Shown here one piece after another: positions 57,150-64,000 of a DNA stretch of 64,000 nt. Source of the stretch: Dermacentor variabilis (lineage: Eukaryota; Arthropoda; Arachnida; Ixodida; Ixodidae); assembly GCF_050947875.1 (NCBI RefSeq), contig NC_134569.1, forward strand, positions 38,052,277 through 38,116,276, read 5' to 3'. Under the pieces are notes generated by a model, which saw only the letters and a program-made list of their open reading frames with translations, made no database searches and was not told the origin of the DNA. Numbering within the stretch: position 1 is the stretch's first letter; every line of letters begins with the position of its first letter. The translations under genes were made by a program, and so were the position numbers.

Positions 57150-58490
57150 GATTTTAACCAAGAGCTGGAAGTATTGACTCGAAGTGTCCAGCACCTGTAG
57201 CGCGCGTTGCTCAGACGAAGACTTCATGTTAGTAACTATAACGCGAATGGCATTCATGAGCGACCGCAGGATGTTGATGACATGGAGATCATCAGCCCGC
57301 GTCGCTTCAACAGTTGCCGAAGCCGTCGAAGTCGGTGCATTTTGAGGTAACTTAGCAGGGAGTTGTGCCCTCGGTAGCTCAGGCCATTCTTCAGGATGGG
57401 CGAGCCTCTCCGCTTTGTTTGCTTTCCTTGTATCTGTCTTGGTGGCGCAGTGCGGTGATGCGTCAGTCCTCCTGATGGTAGCTGGCGTGTATCTATCTGC
57501 AGTTGCGGAATTTCGTGAACGTTTTCCGTGTCGATGCCGAAGTCGCCGAGCAGCGACAGCAGCCTCTCGATGGGTTGAATTGTCCCGCACCATTCGTTTT
57601 AGAATAGCGAATTCCTTCCGCACCCGCGGGCAATCCTTTGATGAGGCCTTGTGAGGACCACTGCAGTTAGGGCACTTATGAACATGTGTACTGCAGGCGT
57701 ATTCTGAATGAGACTAAGAGCACCGCGGGCACACGACGTTGTTCACGCAGACACCCTTCACGTGGCCAATCTTGCAACACTTGAAACACTGGAGGGGCTT
57801 CGGTACGAATGGTCGTACTGGATGGCGGACATGTCCTACTTTGACGTGGGAAGGAAGGCTGTCTCCTTCAAACAAAATCTTCACACAGCGTGTGTTTCCC
57901 AGTCTGAAAACCCTTTTAGTGAAATTGCCTTCTGTCGTTGGTTTTATCAGTGTTGGCAAGTCGTCATTAGGGATGGCAACGTAAACGTCATAAATGACGC
58001 CCGCAGTACCATCGCTGCCTGTAGGGATCATTGACCGCACCTTTACATTGTCGATATCAGTTATATTACATAGGTCTTGTAGGGTGCTGCGATGTAAGAC
58101 ATCAACTGCCAGGACATTTTTACGCGAGTTAACTCATACGTCTTTAATCTCATTTGGTGCGATTCTTTCGTGTAATGAAGAGAGGACCTGCCTGTTAAGG
58201 AGCCACAAATTGGTCGCCGGGTCCACGGGCATAAAGAGCAGAGTGTGCGGCCAGGGCAGCGGTGCACTCTTCACGGTAGAAGCACTTGGCAGCGAAGATG
58301 CGTGCAGTAGTCTTCTTTTCGCTGATCTACTCATCACGACCTGGAAGTCATCGTCCGACGAGTCATAGCTGTCCGAACATATCTCAGTGGCCTCGCTGTC
58401 TGTGTCGCTTGACGCACTTCCACGTTTCCTGGACGCTAGCCGACCTGACGGCTGCACATCAGGAAAGTCCTCGGGGATCTCTTCATCCAT
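57150..58490 (-). pseudogene. LINE ORF1 (gag-like) with three CCHC zinc knuckles
   Basis: The likely start is MDEEIPEDFPDVQPSG at 58490; the same frame is open upstream to 58574. An acidic, Ser-rich N-terminus (SSDTDSEATEICSDSYDSSD) precedes a conserved domain (LLFMPVDPATNLWLLNRQ, ERIAPNEIKDV, VRSMIPTGSDGTAGVIYDVY) and three zinc knuckles: CFKCCKIGHVKGVC, CPRCS-stop-SHSEYAC and CPNCSGPHKASSKDC. It would bind element RNA. Two stops (58134-58136 and 57714-57716) interrupt an otherwise continuous frame. After the knuckles the frame runs without a stop into the endonuclease, so ORF1 and ORF2 share one frame here. Confidence 0.85.
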
Positions 58491-58574
58491 TGCCGCAAGG
58501 AGGGAGCGGCAGCTCCCAGAAGAGCAGGGAAACAAAGCGAAAAAGCGGAGACAAAAGTACAAGCGTTCTATCAA

Positions 58575-59269
58575 AGAAGCTTTTACGTCTATCAGGCTGC
58601 CGGTTCTCTAAGCGCGCTACACTGGCAGCAAGCGATTTGCGTGCGCGATTCGTAGAGCAGAGCTGTAGAAGGAATGAATGCGCAGCCGTAACTTGCATTC
58701 CCAAGCGGCTGTGTTCCCGGAAAGAAAAGAGACAGAAAGGCAAAGCTCATTCGGAGAGTGAGTCGCTCCTCGCCGACAAGTGGTGTAAGCATTACCTGCG
58801 TTCTGCGGTGGGTTATAACTTATAGAAGTATACGCGAGGCTCTTTTTGTGAAAAAAAAAGGAATGCTGGTGAAAGTGGCTTCTTGACGCACTGATTAGCT
58901 GTTGGTAGTTTAATGTGACTGCACCGTACTGCATCGACAAAGTCCTCCCAGGCTTTTATAGAACCTTGCCATATGGGTTGAATCAAGCTTGCGAGTTGTG
59001 GCCACGCCTTGTAAGTTTGATTAAATTGTAACGCACATATTTTGATAGTTGGGCAGAAAACATTGCCTGGGACATCGCAACGGTCCCATTTAATATGTTA
59101 TTCTTTTTTGATTTTTGTCAGTAATCATAGTGGCTCTCCTTCTCCCGTTGTCGCCGAGATCGGCTGGTCGTGGATGATGGACGCTACAAAGGAATAAAAC
59201 CGAGTGAAACGAATCCATTATGCCGGTCATAGAGGGTTCATAGCACCATGCGTCTGATATTAGGTGTCC
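58575..59269. other. Probable 5' UTR of the minus-strand LINE, then unassigned sequence
   Basis: The first one to two hundred bases beyond the ORF1 start may be 5' UTR, but there is no second full copy to set the edge. No gene seen. Confidence 0.4.
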
Positions 59270-59451
59270 TGGGAAGCCGATAACTACTTTGTGTATTTTT
59301 AGTCAAGTTTCTTTTTGTTTTTGTTTTAACGCTTTCCTCTTTGTCCTTTTTCTAACCCCTATTTCCTATCCCAAGTGTAGGGCAGCAAACCAGAGAATGA
59401 TATCTGGTTAACCTCCCTGCCTTTCCTCTTCATCTCTCTCTCTCTCTCTTT
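59270..59451 (+). mobile_element. LINE 3' UTR end
   Basis: CCCAAGTGTAGGGCAGCAAA, CTGGTTAACCTCCCTGCC, TTTCC and a (CT)n tail to 59451 repeat the I-clade 3' signature. No coding sequence precedes it within the recognisable part. Confidence 0.7.
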
Positions 59452-61743
59452 AGTCTAGCGGTCAGCAGTTTATTGGATACGAGATTAGGTGCAACCAATG
59501 CTGACATGTCTATGTAAGAGCTTATTCTATGAGTGCGGCTGGCGCTCTTAACGAAAACGGCGAGCAGTCAAAAGATGACTGGTGTGTTGGCATGTGTCGA
59601 TTACTCACGTACACCTGTGCCAGATGATCGGCTTAATCGGCTTGGTGAACATGCGAGGGGCATGTATGCTTTTGCCCATAATATAATGGAGGTAAATTAA
59701 AGTGCGAAGACAATATATTATGACTCGACTTACTGAATCAGTGAATGAAATTTATGTTCTGTTGACCTCAAGGCATCTATATTGCTTGGTTTTTCTTCAG
59801 GCTTTCCCTCAAAGTCTAGCGCTGCTGTCAACGCCCGTGGACAATCTAACGCGCGTTTACAGCAGCCGGCGAAGCGGTTATTTGGACAATCTTTTCGATT
59901 GCAGTTAGCTGTTTCGTTTATAAGAACATTTCGACAACCCATCCATCAACCGTGTAACTCTACTTAAAGTTCTGAGTAGTGTCTAAATTAATTTTTATGG
60001 GCTGTTGCTCCTGCGAAATCTGCCCTGCATGATAACTACAGCGCAATACCGAATGTTGGGGAAATTTCAAACGGCTGCTGGAATGTTTTTGTTAATGGTT
60101 CGGAGATATGCTGTGATGTCAAACAATGACAACAGAATGATTACGCGAGAGCATGGCATCCCCATATATGCAAGCTAACGGATAGGCGGAAGACGCTGAG
60201 ATGTAGTTTGTTGATGTTGTCTCCATTGAGATTAGAATAAAAGGAAATCTCATATGCAACGCATTGGACGCTTTGGATTTTGCCTTTTATTTTTTTCTCA
60301 CAAACGTCTTTAAAGAGGAAAAAATTGCACGTACATCTTGCGTATGTTTTTTAAAAAATTTTGTCGAACACGAACACTAGAATATTAGTGAATTTGCTAG
60401 AGTACTGCACAATTTCCCAAGAAGCTGTGCAGCCTTTGCAAAAAGTTATGAGGTCACTCTGCGTTTGATCAGATTTGTAACAGTGACAGATTTGAATAGT
60501 GACAGGACTCTTTTCGCATGCCTGGCACTCGGAAGCTCACGAGTGCAAAGAACGCTGTGCTTCCACACCTCTGTACCGATGCCACAATGAACCTTCTACA
60601 GTAGAACTCAAATTCAGTCAAGATCAATCAGGCATATTAGAGGAAGGTTTAGCTCGAGAACTCCGGCCTAAATACATGGGAACAGAGAAACTGCTTTTCT
60701 TTGCAACAACTGCACCAATTTTGATTAGGCTTGTTTCATAAAAATCTATGCACGTGGACATCTTTCTGTGGTTATTAAGGGAAAACTAAGGGGGCGAAGC
60801 TTCTGCACATGTGTCACCGCGCCCAATAGTCCTCCGACGTTTGACAGTGCCTTTGGTTGCTCGGAAAAGATGCTGAATCGACGCAGCTTCCAAGCGCAAC
60901 GGTTTCGCGTTTGTCCAGACGCGGAAGGCAGAAGCCGCGAAATAAGTAAACTTTCACATTCAGTGCTGTGTTTCGTCTTATTTAACTGTTGCTAATAAGG
61001 AGTTTATGTTTTCTCTTCCCCAGCTTAAGCTAACTTGGATGAAAACGCGGGACTCTTCCCAGAAGCGCTATCACTTGTGCGCGCTTTGCCTCCGTAGCTT
61101 TCCCTTCATAGCCACAGAAAGTTGTACGCAAGTGTAATAATAACATGAAGCACATTTTTTATTTAGGCTACCATTGTTGTAAAAATAAAATGAACAAAAA
61201 ATGCGCAATTAAAGAACAACTCAAGTGCGATGTTTTCAACTCTTTAACCTAGTAACGCTGTATTGCACCTATTAGAAAGTTTAAAACATACAACATTGAA
61301 GTATTATTCACCAGTGAAATATAAAGAATTAGAGAATAGGACTTTTGAAAAACCTTCGTCAGGATTGTAGCAATTCTACATACGCTGTAAACACACAAAC
61401 CACACTTGTCCGTTTGAGATGCTTTAACGGATGCAGCTTAAAAAGCTGCGATATCTGTTTTTGGTGCACGGTTACCGATTTGTAAACATCGGGACTGAGG
61501 AAATTCGATGCACTATCTCAAAATTTCGCTTCCTAGACTTGCCAGACTATAATGTTTTCTCTCAAATGCAGCATATTTCATTTAATTTGGTCCAGCGGTT
61601 GCCTCATAAACGCAATTCTGAACTTCTGCATATAAAATAATTTCTGTATTTCAATAGGAAGGTTCGGAGCTAGCCCCGAGCTTAACCAACGAAAGAGGAT
61701 AGACAGTTTACCTATTCACGTTCAAACCATACTGTTTATTATA
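59452..61743. other. No gene seen (about 2.3 kb)
   Basis: AT-rich in 60290-60420 and 61140-61400. Frames do not exceed 80 codons. No recognisable element apart from the start of the palindrome at 61744. Confidence 0.45.
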
Positions 61744-62553
61744 CCGAGTGTTCGAAATTAAGCTTTGTGGGTTTCTTAAAATTAGGCACTGGGAGGCACG
61801 CGAAGGCCACCAGTACGAAGAAGTTATGTCGCCAGGGGCATACAAACAAAGTTGGATGATAATTATCGTTGTCAGCAGCCCAATTACCTAAAATTGAATA
61901 ACTAACTTTTTGTTGAGTGCAGTAAATGGGTATGCTTGTAGTGAAAAGTTATAGGCAGTCGTGTTTCTACACAGTATCAGTTGAAAGAATTCTTCTCGCG
62001 TGCCTGTGCTCCAAGATATTGGACTCCAAATTTTAATTGTCATTCGAACGATTACGCATGCAAGAGAGTTACGATCGGCGCGAAGCTCCTCCCTGATGTG
62101 ACGCGGCTCTTGCGTGCGGCGTGTAGTCTGACAACAGTTATCATGTTTGCCTATGCCTTCGCCCTGTTGTCAGACTATACGCCGCACGCAACAGCCGCGT
62201 GAAATCAGGGAGGAGCTTCGCGCTGATGCTAACTCTCTTGCATGCGTAATAATTCGAATGACAATTAAAATTTGGAGTCGAATATCTCGGAGCACAGACA
62301 CGCGAGAAGAATTCTTTCAACTGACACTGTGTAGAAACACGACTACCTCTAAGATTTCACTACAAGCATACCCATTTACTGCACTCAACAACAAGTTAAT
62401 TATTCAACTTTAGTTAATTGGGCTGCTGACAGCGATAATTATCATTCCACTTTGTGTGCCCCTGGCCAGACAACTTATTTGCACAGGTGTCCTTTGCGTG
62501 CCTCCCAGTGCCTAACTTTAAGAAAACCATAAAGCTTAATTTTGAACACTCTG
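61744..62553. mobile_element. 810-bp palindromic fold-back element (mariner-like MITE)
   Basis: The left arm (61744-62137) and right arm (62164-62553) are near-complete reverse complements of each other over about 390 bp, with only a 26-bp loop (62138-62163). Examples of matching pairs: CCGAGTGTTCGAAATTAAGC against GCTTAATTTTGAACACTCTG at the ends; GCATGCAAGAGAGTTA against CTCTCTTGCATGCGTAAT; GTGTAGTCTGACAACAG against CTGTTGTCAGACTATAC at the loop. TA dinucleotides flank both ends (61742-61743, 62554-62555), as expected for a Tc1/mariner-type target site. There is no coding sequence. The scattered mismatches mean it has aged or has been partly homogenised. Confidence 0.88.
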
Positions 62554-62555
62554 TA

Positions 62556-63499
62556 TAGCCTGCAATGACACATTTCTCTGGTAATGTGATGAATGAACAC
62601 GTAAATGTTTAGAAGCTTCACCTTTGTTTATGACTTGGAAAGGGGCTTTAATTTAAGGCCCTTCGCAACTTTTATGTATACGTTTCTCTTCGCTAACACT
62701 GTCGGCAAGCGGAAAAAGATATTAAGGCAATCTTCTTCGTTATTGTTAGGCCCCCGAAACATCCGAGACCTTTTGGTTGCCGGAAAAACGAGTGCTTGAT
62801 GAATACGCCTGCGCGTTTAAACTAAATCTAAACTGTTAATTGATTCAGAGGTAAGTAAGCGGAAGAAATCTCGGTGGCCACTGCGCACTGTCGTACATAC
62901 AGTAAAGTGAAAATGGCGATCGTTTTGTTTGGACTTGCTTTTAATATGGACAGGCCAAATGTTGCACACCTTCTTCCAGACTGTCAAGAGTTTCGACTTC
63001 ACACTGCTTCGTGCACGCTGTCGCCTTTTCTGCTTTTAGAAATTCGAACAGCCAGAGATTGCTTCCGTATCATCGATCTTCTACATTACGTTTGCTTCTG
63101 GGTTGCTCGTACCCCATACATGCGGGCTTGCCACCAGAAGCGTTTGACTCGCACATTTTTCTTTTGCAGTGTCACCTACACTGTTGCCGTAGTGTTATGT
63201 GTAAGGTGTCACAGTACCGTCGCCACCAAATAGCGTTGCGAGCTGCGCGCGACTGTTATACTCATGTCAGTCATTATACGTGCTGCTACGAAGCGAAGAA
63301 AAAGCATGCATGGATATTGAATTAGATGAAATTCGGCCTTGCTCTGAAATAGCTTTAAGGTAAATTGGCGCCTTATATCTCAACGAAACGCAAACTTAGT
63401 CATTCGTCCATTCTCACAGGCCATGGCGTCGCGCTGCTGAGCAAGAGATCGCGCCGGCCAGAGTTCAACGGGAGAAGAGAGCGAGATGCGCACGTGTAT
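62556..63499. other. No gene seen
   Basis: Two overlapping plus-strand frames (119 and 104 codons, 62874-63325) have no recognised domain. Nothing else seen. Confidence 0.4.
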
Positions 63500-63620
63500 A
63501 ACCGTGCACTGGGAACACATTAAAGAAGCTCGGTTGGTCCAAATTAACCCGATATGTACTACTACGGCGTGCCTCATAATAAGATTGTGGTTTTAGCCCG
63601 TAAAACACCAGAATTTATGT
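63500..63620 (+). mobile_element. Ruka-like SINE, 3' body fragment
   Basis: GTGCACTGGGAACACATTAA, AGAAGCTCGGTTGGTCCAAA, TACTACGGCGTGCCTCATAA and TAAGATTGTGGTTTTAGCCC, then GTAAAACACCAG follow the conserved SINE body. The tRNA-like head is missing. Confidence 0.75.
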
Positions 63621-64000
63621 CATCTGTCTATGCGTGCTGGCTATATTTGCAAGCTGTGGTCATAAGGTAGAGAATAGCAGACAAAGAATAGGAGACCTAC
63701 ACTTTGTTTCTGAGATCACAAGCGCCAGGACCTGATTACAACGCTTTTATAAAAACGCATCATTTTGCCGTCCGGCTATGTGACAGTATGTGCCGTCTCG
63801 GTATGATAGTTATTGTTGGCATGCAGAATCTTGTGGTGCAAATTTGGTCAAGTGCAGCAAATGGGGTGCTACTCTTGGCGCATAACCGACAAAGCTGTAT
63901 TGATCGCCTGAAGTGTTGAAGAGACACGTAAAGGTCCCGAAATATTGTAATCAATTGTGACACGGGAAGCTGCTACCGCTCTAGGTTCCTTCTTACAAGT
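63621..64000. other. No gene seen
   Basis: Unassigned sequence to the window end. Confidence 0.4.

Larger units (their letters stand above)
53676..58574 (-). mobile_element. Nearly complete I-clade LINE, minus strand
   Basis: About 4.9 kb in the order expected for an I-clade non-LTR retrotransposon: ORF1 with three CCHC zinc knuckles, APE endonuclease, reverse transcriptase, RNase H and a 3' UTR with a CT-rich tail. The 3' signature on the minus strand is CCCCCAGCGTAGGGTAGCC, then GACTGGTTAACATCCCTGCC and (CT)n ending at 53676-53698. Parts are listed separately. The ORF2 zinc region and C-terminus after RNase H are deleted: the protein runs directly into the 3' UTR near 53810. Scattered stops and frameshifts show it is inactive. 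The 5' UTR start is not defined. The fragment at 10814-11454 is a related copy. Confidence 0.88.

Overview
Kind of sequence. This is eukaryotic, animal-type, repeat-rich intergenic or intronic DNA. It has no operons, no ribosome binding sites and no long intact reading frames, but it holds many simple repeats and dozens of broken transposable elements. The retroelement families fit a hard tick (Ixodidae): I-clade LINEs that end in a CT-rich tail after a TTAACCTCCCTG-like motif, tRNA-derived SINEs that end like the tick SINE called Ruka, Ty3/gypsy pol fragments and a GIY-YIG Penelope-like element. That assignment rests on remembered family resemblance and was not searched. I found no convincing host gene, tRNA, rRNA or CRISPR array. 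Introns of an unseen gene cannot be excluded. || Layout. 1-10 kb: LINE 3' ends, a GC-rich repeat, a small Arg/Glu-rich repeat ORF (3589-3762), a probable solo LTR between two TA tracts, and a mariner transposase remnant. 10-20 kb: a sense LINE ORF1 fragment abutting an antisense RNase H fragment, an 840-bp terminal-inverted-repeat element (13751-14590), a fold-back SINE locus with a 195-bp tandem duplication (16123-16662), and two LINE 3' ends in a row. 20-30 kb: two + copies and one - copy of another LINE 3' end, a gypsy integrase remnant and a self-complementary microsatellite. 32-38 kb: a CR1-like LINE with a degenerate 2A-like motif whose RT halves lie in opposite orientation, followed by a Penelope-like GIY-YIG ORF with one stop and a (CTAA)n array. 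39-46 kb: a SINE, two CR1/L2-like LINE fragments and a fold-back MITE. 47-53 kb: a LINE 3' end, a gypsy pol remnant with an internal deletion, and an antisense LINE interrupted by a second LINE with a 12-bp target-site duplication. 53.7-58.6 kb: the best element of the window, a nearly complete I-clade LINE on the minus strand (ORF1 zinc knuckles, APE endonuclease, RT, RNase H, tail). 61.7-62.6 kb: an 810-bp almost perfectly palindromic fold-back element. || How the parts work together. The window is mainly a record of retrotransposition. Autonomous LINE, gypsy and Penelope remnants sit beside non-autonomous elements (SINEs, MITEs) that would have borrowed enzymes from such elements. Every coding element has stops, frameshifts or lost catalytic residues, so none looks active. 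The features most worth following are the palindromes (possible hairpin-RNA sources), the dated nested insertion, the 2A-like motif, and the LINE whose ORF1 and endonuclease share one frame.
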